DNA of 40,025 bases from CASQEL01 sp036655975 (GCA_036655975.1 JAVVPD010000009.1:1-40025), one strand, 5' to 3'. Shown: positions 29,738 through 38,141, counted from the first letter of the stretch. The notes: generated from the letters alone by a model not told the origin. Translations and numbers: made by a program.

Positions 29738-31771
29738 CTAGCACTCGCGGCGTAGAACCAACACAACAAGGGGGGGAATGTACAAAGATATGCTCTGCAT
29801 CTCCACGCCAGAACGCGGGTCGGAAAAATGTTCCAACGGAGGATGCGTTATGACAACATTACCGTGCCCAGCATAGTCCGGCTCGTCAGAACTAAAAATT
29901 TCCACATATTTCCCGGGCCGCACCCAGAGCGGCAAGGCATGCTGGGCTTGAGTATCATGAAAATTGAACACAAAAAGCAGAGAACCACGGGTAAAAGCCA
30001 ACAAGCGGTGCTCGTCATGATTCAAAAGCCACTGGGGGGGGTGCTGAAAATCCGCACTCTTGTCCTGCACCAGACCGAGCAGACAGGCTTTATCAAAATT
30101 CCACAATTTTTGGTATTTTAGGGAATCCACGTCCGTCAAGTTCCACTGACGATGGGCGTAAGTTTCCCCATCAATCCACTCAGGATGCCCGAATTCATTA
30201 CCCATAAAATTTAAATAGCCGTGCCCAGCCGTGCTCAAGGTCATCAGCCGCATAAGTTTAAACAGGGCAATCCCGCGCGATGTTTTCCACGAATCCGAAG
30301 AACAGGACATATGCGCGTACATATCATCACCGATGAGCCGCCAGATCATAGCGTCCTTACCGTTGATGCATTGATCGTGACACTCCATATAACTGATCGT
30401 CCGCTCATACGAACGACGGTTGGTCATTTCATACCACATGGTGCCCATGGGGCGGCCTTCTGTAATGAATTTGGCCCAAAAATCGGGAATGCCCATGGCA
30501 AAACGGTAGTCAAAGCCCAGCCCTCCCTCGTAGGGGCTGGAGGTCATGCCCGGCATACCACTGAATTCTTCCGCAATGGTCAGGGCATGGGGGGCCAGCT
30601 CATGAACTAAGGTATTGGCAAGGCTCAGGTACAAAATACCGTATTCGTCAAGGCGCGGCTGGCCCTCACGGTCATAAAAGCAGCGCCCCACATGGCTGAA
30701 ATCATCCCCAAAGCCGTGGTCGGTATAAATCATGTTGCCCACAGCGTCCATGCGAAAACCATCCACATGAAATTCTTCCAACCAATAGCGGCAATTAGAC
30801 AGCAAAAAACGCCGCGTCATGTCCTGCTGATACGCAAAAGACAAGGTGCCCCACTGGTTTTCTTTTTGTGCGAATAAATACGCGGAGGTGTCATAGCGCG
30901 CAATGCCTTGTTCCGTATTGGGGCAAGCATGACTATGGGGGATATCCAGCACCACCGCCAAGCCCAGCGCATGAGCGCTATCGACCAGTTCCTTAAAGTC
31001 GTTCACCGATCCAAAGCGTGAACTGACCGCAAAATAACTGCTCACCTGATACCCGAAGGATTTATACAGGGGATGCTCCAAAATGCCCATGAGCTGCACC
31101 ACCGTATAGCCCCCCGCCTTAATGCGCGGCAGCACATGTTGGGTAAAATGCCTGTAGGTGCCCACGCTTGCAGCACTGCGGCCCTCAAAGGCTTGGGCAA
31201 TCCCCACATGTGCCTCGTAAATACGCGGAAAATGCACCGGCCCACGGGCGGCATCGTGCTGGAACACATACTCGGCAGCAGGATCCCACAAACGCGCGCA
31301 CCATTGTTCCTGAATATTCCTGTCCTGCTCTACCCAGCGGGCAAAAGCGGGCACACGGCGCTCGGGGCGGGGGGCCTGTGCGGTGGCAATACGCAGCTCC
31401 ATATAGGTGCCGTGGGGCATTTCCTCAGCAGGAACAAGCAATTCCCACACCCCTTCCGGCATGGAAAAATCCTGCGGGCCGCGCTGAAATTTGTATTTCG
31501 CCCACCGCTGAAATTTGAGACGGTCAGTGGTAAGCCAAATATCCGAAGCGGCAGGCATCCATTCCCGAAAACGCCAATATTCCCGCCCGTCTTGGCCTAC
31601 AATTTTATGCGCCCCAAGGTGCGTGTGCAAATCTGCATACTGCGCCAAAGAACCACAAAGGGCACGTAACGCGTTCAGCTCGGCGGCATAAATTTCGACC
31701 CGCCGTTCAAGAAAGGCGCGATAGTCCCGCAATTCGGGATCTTGTAAGGGATTATGTGCTGTATCCACCAT
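29738..31771 (-). CDS. glgB: Glycogen branching enzyme, eukaryote-type (GH13_8-like)
   Basis: A 677-residue alpha-amylase family enzyme that makes alpha-1,6 branches in glycogen. A CBM48-like N-terminal region precedes the catalytic barrel. The barrel motifs are VVLDIPHSH, the nucleophile aspartate in VDGFRMDAVGNMIYTDHG, the acid glutamate in IAEEFSGMPG and a final YMECHDQ. Segments such as YEGGLGFDYRFAMGIPDFW and NFMGNEFGHPEWID are those of the animal/plant-type branching enzymes rather than E. coli-type GlgB. I start at ATG 31771 (AGGGGAAAAG ahead) rather than the in-frame 31855. No glgA or glgC is adjacent; it is divergent from alr. Confidence 0.93.
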   Translation of the reverse strand: MVDTAHNPLQDPELRDYRAFLERRVEIYAAELNALRALCGSLAQYADLHTHLGAHKIVGQDGREYWRFREWMPAASDIWLTTDRLKFQRWAKYKFQRGPQDFSMPEGVWELLVPAEEMPHGTYMELRIATAQAPRPERRVPAFARWVEQDRNIQEQWCARLWDPAAEYVFQHDAARGPVHFPRIYEAHVGIAQAFEGRSAASVGTYRHFTQHVLPRIKAGGYTVVQLMGILEHPLYKSFGYQVSSYFAVSSRFGSVNDFKELVDSAHALGLAVVLDIPHSHACPNTEQGIARYDTSAYLFAQKENQWGTLSFAYQQDMTRRFLLSNCRYWLEEFHVDGFRMDAVGNMIYTDHGFGDDFSHVGRCFYDREGQPRLDEYGILYLSLANTLVHELAPHALTIAEEFSGMPGMTSSPYEGGLGFDYRFAMGIPDFWAKFITEGRPMGTMWYEMTNRRSYERTISYMECHDQCINGKDAMIWRLIGDDMYAHMSCSSDSWKTSRGIALFKLMRLMTLSTAGHGYLNFMGNEFGHPEWIDGETYAHRQWNLTDVDSLKYQKLWNFDKACLLGLVQDKSADFQHPPQWLLNHDEHRLLAFTRGSLLFVFNFHDTQAQHALPLWVRPGKYVEIFSSDEPDYAGHGNVVITHPPLEHFSDPRSGVEMQSISLYIPPLVVLVLRREC

Positions 31772-31884
31772 AGCTTTTCCCCTTGTAATTGTACTATACT
31801 GCCTTGCCCCGCAGCCTATGTCCAGCACTATTGCCACAAGTCCCCCCCCCTGCAAATCCTACATATATTCGCCCTTCCCGCATA

Positions 31885-31913
31885 TTGAAGCTTGTCTCCT
31901 GCTACTGTATAGT
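31885..31913 (+). promoter_or_regulatory. Sigma-70 promoter of alr
   Basis: TTGAAG (31885-31890) and TATAGT (31908-31913) are spaced by the optimal 17 bases. Transcription would start near 31920, about 38 bases before the alr ATG. Confidence 0.6.
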
Positions 31914-31957
31914 CCCGCCATGCCGTTGCGCGGCGCACTCATTACCAAGGATAGCAC

Positions 31958-33106
31958 ATGTTTTCGCTTTGCCACTGTCATATTGACCATCCAGCCCTCA
32001 CGCACAATCTGCACCAAATGGGCGACCTGTCCACCTTGATGCCGATTATTAAAAGCAATGCCTACGGACACGGCATGCTTTCTGTAGCCCACACCCTGTC
32101 CCTCCACGGCACACAGCACTTTGCCGTGGGCACGGTGGACGAAGGCCTCGCCTTGCGTCAGGCGGGTATGCGGCAAAACATTGTCATTCTGCTGGGCGCG
32201 CCCACAGCCGAGGCCATGTCCGCCTGCGCCGCGCACTCCCTGATTCCGCTCGTGCACAGTTTTGACAGCCTCCACCGCGCTGCGGCTCAAGGCAGTGTAC
32301 AGCAGCCCCTGCGTATTGCCATTAAACAAGAAAGCGGCATGGCCCGCCTCGGTTTCCGCTTAGACGAACTCCCCCCCCTGCTTGAGGCTTTGCGCGCCCT
32401 GCCCCAAGTGGCCCCTTGCCTACTGCTCTCCCACTTGGCCTGTGCGGATATGCCCGAAAAGCACGCCAGTGTTATGGCCCAAGCCCATGCCTTTGGCAGC
32501 ATGTTTGCGCTTTTACGCGAAAGTTACCCGCACATCAAAGCCTGCTTGAACAATTCGGCGGGCATATTAGGTTTTCCGCAATTGGCCTACGCCCTGTCTC
32601 GCCCCGGCATTGCGCTCTACGGGTACAATCCCTTTGCCGGAACCCCATTAGAGGCCTCCGGCCCTGTGTTGCGCCCGGTTATGAGTGTATCGTCCCGCAT
32701 TCTACAAGTACGCGCGCTACCCGCGCATACCCCCGTCAGCTATGGTGAAAGCTATGTGACCCCCACCGCCACGCGCGTGGCTGTCCTCGGCGTAGGCTAT
32801 GCCGACGGCTTTTCACGCGGCCTGTCCAACAAGGGGCGGGTGGTCATTGCGGGGCAGCGCGTGCCTATCATCGGGCGGGTGTGCATGGGCATGTGCATGG
32901 CCGATGTGGGCGCTCTTCCCGCCAACACCGTGCGGGAAGGCGACTGGGCATGGTTGCTGGGCGGCCCAGACCCTGCGGCCTTAAGCGCACAGGATATCGC
33001 CGCAGACTGGGGCACCATTCCTTATGAAGTTCTGTGCCTTTTAGGTGCCAACACCCATGTGGATGAGGGTTTTACGCTTGACAGCCCCCGCGCCTTTCCT
33101 GTATAG
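31958..33106 (+). CDS. alr: Alanine racemase
   Basis: A 382-residue PLP enzyme converting L-alanine to D-alanine for peptidoglycan. The PLP lysine is K32 in IIKSNAYGHG. The C-terminal domain has VSYGESY and LGVGYADGFSRGL, then RVPIIGRVCMGMCMADVG. In most Alr proteins the last motif reads VCMDQ; here the aspartate position is Gly, which is unusual, but the rest is intact. The catalytic tyrosine region looks normal. The start has AAGGA nine bases ahead and a good promoter. It lies 91 bases before rpsF and might contribute to its transcription. Confidence 0.95.
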   Translation: MFSLCHCHIDHPALTHNLHQMGDLSTLMPIIKSNAYGHGMLSVAHTLSLHGTQHFAVGTVDEGLALRQAGMRQNIVILLGAPTAEAMSACAAHSLIPLVHSFDSLHRAAAQGSVQQPLRIAIKQESGMARLGFRLDELPPLLEALRALPQVAPCLLLSHLACADMPEKHASVMAQAHAFGSMFALLRESYPHIKACLNNSAGILGFPQLAYALSRPGIALYGYNPFAGTPLEASGPVLRPVMSVSSRILQVRALPAHTPVSYGESYVTPTATRVAVLGVGYADGFSRGLSNKGRVVIAGQRVPIIGRVCMGMCMADVGALPANTVREGDWAWLLGGPDPAALSAQDIAADWGTIPYEVLCLLGANTHVDEGFTLDSPRAFPV

Positions 33107-33197
33107 ACCTCGATTACCTTGCTCGTACCCCGTGGGTGCGGGCCGCAAGGGCACGCCCAAGGGCGTTTCCCTTATATCCGTCCAGAAGGAGAGACGA

Positions 33198-33506
33198 ATG
33201 AGAAAGTTTGAAACCCTGTTGCTCCTCTCGCCCGAGTTGACCGCCGAAACCCGTGAAGGGCTGTTGGCAAGCTTTGTGGCTGTGATTGAGCGCGAAAAAG
33301 GCACCCTTGTCGTGGCCGACCATTGGGGTATGCGCGACTTGGCCTATCCTGTACGCAAGCAAATGCGTGGCTATTATGTGCGTTTGGAATATGTGGCTCC
33401 CGGCGCTTGTGTTGCCGAACTGGAACGCAATATCCGTATCGCCGATGGCATTTTCAAATTTGTGACCGTAAAACTGGCCGATACTGTGGCTGAGGAGGTT
33501 GCGTAA
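33198..33506 (+). CDS. rpsF: Ribosomal protein S6
   Basis: A 102-residue S6 protein of the 30S platform, with the usual opening RKFETLLLLSPE, the central WGMRDLAYPVRKQMRGYYVRLEY and a closing NIRIADGIFKFVTVKL. AAGGAG precedes the ATG at 33198. The 91-base leader after alr holds compact GC-rich hairpins (such as ACGCCC AA GGGCGT at 33153-33166). These could serve as the S6:S18 autoregulatory leader known in many bacteria; I cannot confirm the motif. rpsR follows without any spacer. Confidence 0.97.
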   Translation: MRKFETLLLLSPELTAETREGLLASFVAVIEREKGTLVVADHWGMRDLAYPVRKQMRGYYVRLEYVAPGACVAELERNIRIADGIFKFVTVKLADTVAEEVA

Positions 33507-33770
33507 ATGGCTTTTAAAAAGAAATTCGCACCCCGCCGCAAATTTTGCCGATTCTGCGCGGACAAAGACCTGCCTTTGAATTATAAGCGTGCCGACATAC
33601 TGCGCGATTTCATCACCGAACGTGGCAAAATTATTGCCCGTCGTATCACGGGGACCTGTGCACATCACCAGCGCCTGCTCACCCGCGAAATCAAACGCGC
33701 CCGCCAGATGGCTCTGCTCATCTACACCGCGACTCACGCAAGTGATGTCAAGAAAAAGAGCATGATCTAG
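33507..33770 (+). CDS. rpsR: Ribosomal protein S18
   Basis: An 87-residue S18 with the family core CRFCADKDLPLNYKRADILRDFI, ITGTCAHHQRLLTREIKRARQMALL. Two Cys pairs plus histidine suggest a zinc-binding (C+) form. It binds S6 on the 30S platform. Its ATG directly follows the rpsF stop; GAGGTTGCG at the rpsF end serves as ribosome site. The C-terminal tail is slightly longer than in E. coli. Confidence 0.97.
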   Translation: MAFKKKFAPRRKFCRFCADKDLPLNYKRADILRDFITERGKIIARRITGTCAHHQRLLTREIKRARQMALLIYTATHASDVKKKSMI

Positions 33771-33783
33771 GGGGATGGCAGCA

Positions 33784-34305
33784 ATGAAACTCATACTCCG
33801 TGCAGACGTTGAAAATTTGGGCAGCCTTGGCGATGTGGTGGTCGTTAAAGCTGGCTTTGGTCGCAACTACCTTTTGCCGCAAGGCCTTGCTATGGTTGCC
33901 AGCCCCGCTAATCTTAAAGTCTTTGAACAGGAACGTAAAAAACTCCAAGAAAAGATGGACGCCCTGCGCTCCACTGCCACGGTTTTGTGCGCCAAGCTCG
34001 AAGCTTTGGATGTGGTCATTAAAATGCGCGTTGGCGAAAACGACAAGCTGTACGGCTCGGTAACCTCGTCCATGCTCGGCACAACCTTTGCCGATTTGGG
34101 CGTAGAAGTTGACCGTCACCGCATTCTTCTGGACAGCCCCATCCGCGTCTTGGGTGAACATACCGTGCGTGTGCGCTTGCATGCCGACGTTATGGCCCAT
34201 GTACTGGTGAAGGTTGTTTCTGAAGACAAACCCGTTGAAGAAGACATTCCTGCTGTTGCCAAAAACGACGACAGCGTTGAAGCTGCGGATGACTCCGCCG
34301 AATAA
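33784..34305 (+). CDS. rplI: Ribosomal protein L9
   Basis: A 173-residue L9 with the classic N-terminal domain MKLILRADVENLGSLGDVVVVKAG, GRNYLLPQGLA, the connecting helix and a C-terminal rRNA-binding domain (KLYGSVTSSMLGTTFADLGVEVDRHRI). An acidic 20-residue tail follows, longer than usual. I start at ATG 33784, nine bases from the GGGG stretch, which gives the canonical start. An in-frame ATG at 33775 touches the GGGG. The gene overlaps dnaB by 17 bases. Confidence 0.96.
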   Translation: MKLILRADVENLGSLGDVVVVKAGFGRNYLLPQGLAMVASPANLKVFEQERKKLQEKMDALRSTATVLCAKLEALDVVIKMRVGENDKLYGSVTSSMLGTTFADLGVEVDRHRILLDSPIRVLGEHTVRVRLHADVMAHVLVKVVSEDKPVEEDIPAVAKNDDSVEAADDSAE

Positions 34306-35797
34306 TGATTATGACGCTGCCCCCGGCTCTCAGGCTGGGGGCAGCAACGCCTATAGCAAAAGGGGCGCTGGTTCGCGCTCATATTCTAAAGATCCCTCCC
34401 CTTCAGCCCTTGCTGACCGCGCCCTTGGCGATACCTTACGCCGCGTCCCCCCCCACAGCGTTGAAGCCGAACAGGCTGTTCTTGCCGGCATTTTTGTCCG
34501 CCCGCAAGTTATGCACGTTATTGTCAACGTGCTGGTAGACGACGATTTTTACCTCCCCACTCACCAAATTCTCTACCGCGCCTTGCTGGAGCTGTACCGT
34601 CGCTCTGCCCCCATCGACCTTGTAAGCGTAGCCGAATATCTTAAAGGCCGTAACGAATTTGAAGAAGTGGGCGGGGCTGTCTACCTGAGTGAGCTTTCCC
34701 AAGCGGTGGTCAGCGGGGCCAATGCCGAATATTACGCCACCATCATTCGGGATAAAGGCATGCAGCGCGGGCTTATCAACGCCTGTTCGCATATTATCAG
34801 TAACAGTTTTGACTCCGCCCAAGACGTGGGCGCGCTGCTGGACGAATCCGAACAAGCCATTTTCGCCATTTCGCAACGCACCACGGGCAAAGATTTTTCC
34901 GGCACCAAGGAACTTGTCGACGCCGTTTTCGAAAAACTTGCCAAATTAGCCGACAGCAAGGAACTTATCACCGGCATCACCACAGGCTACACCCGCTTGG
35001 ACAAAATGACCGCAGGGCTTCAGCCTTCGGATCTGATCATCCTTGCAGCCCGCCCTTCCATGGGGAAAACCGCCTTTGCCATGTGTATGGCGATGAACGC
35101 CGCCATTCACCAAAATACGCCCGTAGCCGTATTTTCCCTTGAAATGTCCAAGGAGCAATTGCTGGCCCGGATGCTCGCCGCATGGGGCAAGGTAGATCTT
35201 TCCAAATTGCGCCGCCCCTCATTGCTCACCGACGAAGATTGGGCCCGCCTCTACGCTGCCGCCGACGTTATCGGCCGTGCGCCCATTTATATTGACGACA
35301 CCCCCGCCATCACCACCCTTGAACTGCGCGCCCGCGCCCGCCGCCTCAAATCTGAAAAAGGTCTTGGCATGGTGGTTATCGACTATCTACAGCTCATGCG
35401 AACCAGCCGCAAAACCGATTCGCGCGAATTGGAAATTTCCGACATTTCCCGCTCTCTCAAAGGACTCGCCAAAGAAATGGAAGTGCCCGTGGTGGCCCTC
35501 TCGCAACTGAACCGCAAGGTGGAAGAACGCAGCGATAAACGCCCCATGCTCTCCGACTTGCGCGAATCCGGCGCCATTGAGCAAGATGCGGACGTAATCA
35601 TGTTTGTCTACCGTGACGATGTGTACAAACACCAAAAGCCCGCCGACCGCCCTGTGCAGGGCGTTGCCGAAATTATTATTGGTAAACAGCGCAACGGCCC
35701 CGTGGGCGTGGCTGAACTCCTGTATATTTCCCCCTACACCTCTTTTGAAGACATTTCGCCCGAATGGTCGCCCCCGCCTTCGGAACAGAGCGTATAA
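34289..35797 (+). CDS. dnaB: Replicative DNA helicase DnaB
   Basis: A 502-residue hexameric helicase that unwinds DNA at the replication fork. A Gly/Ser-rich leader (about residues 1-45) precedes the N-terminal domain (VPPHSVEAEQAVLAGIFV). The RecA-like domain has Walker A AARPSMGKTAFA, the arginine-finger region VFSLEMSKEQLLARM, Walker B MVVIDYLQLM and SDLRESGAIEQDADVIMFVYRD. I use ATG 34289, inside the rplI end, which gives a normal length; its ribosome site is weak, so coupling to rplI is likely. The rpsF-rpsR-rplI-dnaB order is common in bacteria. Confidence 0.96.
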   Translation: MTPPNNDYDAAPGSQAGGSNAYSKRGAGSRSYSKDPSPSALADRALGDTLRRVPPHSVEAEQAVLAGIFVRPQVMHVIVNVLVDDDFYLPTHQILYRALLELYRRSAPIDLVSVAEYLKGRNEFEEVGGAVYLSELSQAVVSGANAEYYATIIRDKGMQRGLINACSHIISNSFDSAQDVGALLDESEQAIFAISQRTTGKDFSGTKELVDAVFEKLAKLADSKELITGITTGYTRLDKMTAGLQPSDLIILAARPSMGKTAFAMCMAMNAAIHQNTPVAVFSLEMSKEQLLARMLAAWGKVDLSKLRRPSLLTDEDWARLYAAADVIGRAPIYIDDTPAITTLELRARARRLKSEKGLGMVVIDYLQLMRTSRKTDSRELEISDISRSLKGLAKEMEVPVVALSQLNRKVEERSDKRPMLSDLRESGAIEQDADVIMFVYRDDVYKHQKPADRPVQGVAEIIIGKQRNGPVGVAELLYISPYTSFEDISPEWSPPPSEQSV

Positions 35798-35825
35798 ACA
35801 GGCACGCCCCCTGTTCCGGCGGGGT

Positions 35826-35847
35826 CTGGGGCAAAGCCCCAGCTTTT
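35826..35847 (+). terminator. Terminator after dnaB
   Basis: CTGGGGC AAA GCCCCAG is a perfect 7-bp GC-rich stem followed by CTTTT, 29 bases after the dnaB stop. The T-run is short. Confidence 0.65.
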
Positions 35848-35885
35848 CCCCCACCTACATTAAAGCATTTTTGATTCCCCTCGCC

Positions 35886-35925
35886 AGAGCATTGGGCTGT
35901 TTTCAATAGCAAAATGCTCTAAAAC
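35886..35925. repeat. Dispersed palindromic repeat, copy B
   Basis: Perfect outer arms AGAGCATT (35886-35893) and AATGCTCT (35913-35920) surround the core GCTGTTTTCAATAGC. ATTTTTGATTCC precedes it at 35869-35880, as it follows copy C. It lies between convergent dnaB and msr; its CTA gives the TAG stop of the msr gene. Confidence 0.8.
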
Positions 35926-37129
35926 AGATTCCCTGTGGGCCCCTGCTCAAAGCGGGGCACTTTTCTATGGCATCCCCCACGCCCCGTGCGGGCGGTAAAA
36001 TTCTGATGATAGTCCTCCGCCGGATAAAAGGTCGTGGCGGGCGCAAGCTGCGTTACCACATCCCAGCCCTTGGCCTGAAGCTGTTGGATGAGCGATTCAA
36101 GCACTGCGTGTTGCGCGCTATCTGTATAGAACACGGCAGAGCGGTATTGCGTCCCCACATCGGGGCCTTGGCGATTTTGCTGGGTAGGATCATGAATTTC
36201 AAAAAACAGGCGGGCCAGCGTTTCATACCCTACTTTTGCCGAATCAAAGTGCACTTCCACGGCTTCGGCATGCCCCGTGCGCCCGCTGCAAACCTGCTCA
36301 TAGCTCGGGTTGGGAACCGTGCCCCCCGTGTAACCCGAGACCACTTTGCTGACTCCCTCCACTTTTTGGAAGGCATCTTCCACGCCCCAAAAACACCCCC
36401 CAGCAAAAATGGCACGCCCTTCAACGCGGGGCGGCGCGGCGGCGGCCCCCGTGGCGGCCCCTGTAGCGGCNNNNNNNNNNNNNNNNNNNNNNNNNNNNNN
36501 NNNNNNNNNNNNNNNNNNNNNNNNNNNNNNNNNNNNNNNNNNNNNNNNNNNNNNNNNNNNNNNNNNNNNNGCCCTTCAACGCGGGGCGGCGCGGCGGCGG
36601 CCCCCGTGGCGGCCCCTGTAGCGGCGGGGACAAACAGCATCGAAAGAGAATTCACGCAATGCCGAGTATTTTTCTCGGTAAAGCCTTCCCCCTCAAACAC
36701 ATGCCCCAAATGCCCACCACAGGCGGCGCAAACAATTTCCGTGCGCTGCCCGTCGGCATCGGGGACACGCCGTACCGCCCCGGGGATTTCCGCATCAAAA
36801 CTGGGCCAACCGCAGCGGGAATCAAATTTATCGTCCGAACGATACAAGGCGGCCTTGCACTGTTTACAATAATAGGTTCCGGCCCCTGTGGTGTGAACAT
36901 ATTCCCCCGAAAACGGGGCTTCAGTGCCTTTATGGATGATCACCCGCGCTTCTGCAGGTGTTAAATTTTTGGAGGAAGACATGGATTTTTCCTTGCCGGA
37001 CGTGGCGGCGGGGATACGGATTACAGGAAAAGTGGTGTCGTCAGCGGCAAGGGCATAGAGCGCCCCACTGAACATCAGGCTCAACACCACGCACAAACAC
37101 GCATAACTCAAACTTTTATATCTACGCAT
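35919..37129 (-). CDS. msrBA: MsrB-MsrA methionine sulfoxide reductase fusion, split by an assembly gap
   Basis: Exported repair enzyme reducing both methionine sulfoxide epimers. From ATG 37129 (AGGAG eight bases ahead) come a signal peptide (about 1-29, ending YALA), then MsrB: zinc cysteines in YYCKQCKAAL and CAACGGHLGHVFEGEGFTEK, active site RHCVNS. An Ala/Pro linker leads into the gap. On the other side is MsrA with its active site GGCFWGVEDAF, later GYTGGTVPNPSYEQVCSGRTGHAEAVEV and FYPAEDYHQNF. As given, the halves are in different frames. The two gap flanks are the same 55 bases; merging them (removing 155 bases) restores one frame of 352 codons including the stop, 351 residues. The stop TAG lies in repeat copy B. 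Confidence 0.9.
36416..36625. other. Assembly gap (100 N at 36471-36570) flanked by identical 55-bp contig ends
   Basis: Bases 36416-36470 and 36571-36625 are identical and face each other across the 100 N. This is the signature of two contigs whose overlap was not merged during scaffolding. The duplicated sequence is GC-rich and itself repetitive (GGCGGC, GTGGCGGCCCCTGTAGCGGC), which explains the break. Confidence 0.92.
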
Positions 37130-37186
37130 AACAAAGCTCCTGACAATATATAAAGCTTGTTACGGTGCTGACAAGAACAGACGAAA

Positions 37187-37220
37187 ACAGGCGTGGGGCT
37201 TAGCACAGCACCACACCTGT
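37187..37220 (-). terminator. Likely terminator after fliS
   Basis: Ten-base arms (37187-37196 and 37211-37220, one mismatch) enclose a 14-base loop; on the minus strand the stem is followed by TTTTCG. It lies 26 bases past the fliS stop and before the msr promoter region. Confidence 0.5.
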
Positions 37221-37245
37221 CAACAGAAAGATCAGAAAAAAATGT

Positions 37246-37968
37246 TTACGCGCCTTGCGCGAATTTTCCGTAGCCTGCCATACGCTTACTCAGGCCGCCC
37301 AAGCTCGGCGTCAGGGCCTGTGCCTGTTGCGGAGCAGGAGCAACAGAGCTTGGAGACGCAAGAGGGGAGACGGGAGCCTGAAAGGCCGTCACCGAAGTTT
37401 CTACCGCCACGGGAGCGGGGGCGGGCACCGCTTGCGGCGCAAGACCATGATTTTGCTGCTGCCCGTAAGCGGCACGCGCCTGTACCTGCCCCATCACTCC
37501 CCCCGCCATGACCGGCGGGGCCATAATGGGCGCGGCGCGCTGGCTCATGCTGGCATCGGGCTTCATACGCGCGGCAATCTGCGCTCCGGCCTTCTGGGCC
37601 TCTGGGGTCTCAATAATTTGGGCATAAGCACTCCGCAAACCGGACAAAATACCCACCACACTGTCCAATTGATCCAAGTTCATTTTCAGGTTGGCTTGTA
37701 GTAAACGGGCTGTACACAGAAAATACAGATTATTCAAATTCTCCGCCAGCGTACCCCCTTTCTCCAGATTCAGGGTATTGGAAAGTTCGTTGACAATATC
37801 AATGGCCTTGGAAATAAGCATACCCTTGGCGGCATAATCTCGGGCTATCATTTTATCACGGGCTTGCTGTAAAAAATTCAAAGCCCCGTCATACAACATG
37901 AGCAAGAGCTGGCCTTGATCGGTAGTGCTGACCTTGGTTTGAAAATAAGCTTGGGCTGCATTCTTCAT
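37246..37968 (-). CDS. fliS: Flagellin export chaperone FliS with a long C-terminal extension
   Basis: A 240-residue protein. Residues 1-125 are a full FliS: AAQAYFQTKVSTTDQGQLLLMLYDGALNFL at the start and IVNELSNTLNLEKGGTLAENLNNLYFLCTARLLQAN in the middle. FliS binds flagellin in the cytoplasm and prevents early polymerisation. Most FliS proteins end near 125-150 residues; here a further 100 or so residues are Ala/Pro/Gln-rich and low in complexity, with a short conserved-looking end (SLGGLSKRMAGYGKFAQGA). GGGGG precedes the ATG. It follows fliD after a 168-base gap filled with palindromic repeats. Confidence 0.92.
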   Translation of the reverse strand: MKNAAQAYFQTKVSTTDQGQLLLMLYDGALNFLQQARDKMIARDYAAKGMLISKAIDIVNELSNTLNLEKGGTLAENLNNLYFLCTARLLQANLKMNLDQLDSVVGILSGLRSAYAQIIETPEAQKAGAQIAARMKPDASMSQRAAPIMAPPVMAGGVMGQVQARAAYGQQQNHGLAPQAVPAPAPVAVETSVTAFQAPVSPLASPSSVAPAPQQAQALTPSLGGLSKRMAGYGKFAQGA

Positions 37969-37983
37969 ATATCCCCCGTATTA

Positions 37984-38017
37984 TTTGCTATTTTCAATAG
38001 CAACATGCTCTAAAACA
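37984..38017. repeat. Dispersed palindromic repeat, copy C
   Basis: TTTGCTATTTTCAATAGC followed by AACATGCTCTAAAACA. The core (37987-38001) and right arm match copy B almost exactly; the left outer arm is missing. It is followed by ATTTTTGATTCC, also seen beside copy B. It ends directly upstream of the fliS ribosome site. Confidence 0.8.
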
Positions 38018-38104
38018 TTTTTGATTCCAGACGCTCCCTCCGGCGCTGTACGGCGAAAATAAATTTCGCCTACGCCTACGGGGCGGGCGACGGTTCTCGT
38101 CGCC

Positions 38105-38141
38105 AGAACATGTTCCTATTTTCATAGCAACATGTTCTAAT
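38105..38141. repeat. Dispersed palindromic repeat, copy D
   Basis: Perfect outer arms AGAACATG (38105-38112) and CATGTTCT (38131-38138) around CCTATTTTCATAG. CGCCAG precedes it as in copy B. Its CTA (38137-38139) is the TAG stop of fliD. Between copies C and D (38018-38104) are a hairpin GGCGAAA/TTTCGCC and a 15-base match (38078-38092) to 27968-27982. Confidence 0.8.

Noticed and set aside
36416..36625. A possible 55-bp tandem repeat or variable linker in the msr gene
   Set aside because: The identical copies sit exactly at both edges of a 100-N gap and break the frame; merging them repairs it. An assembly overlap explains this better.
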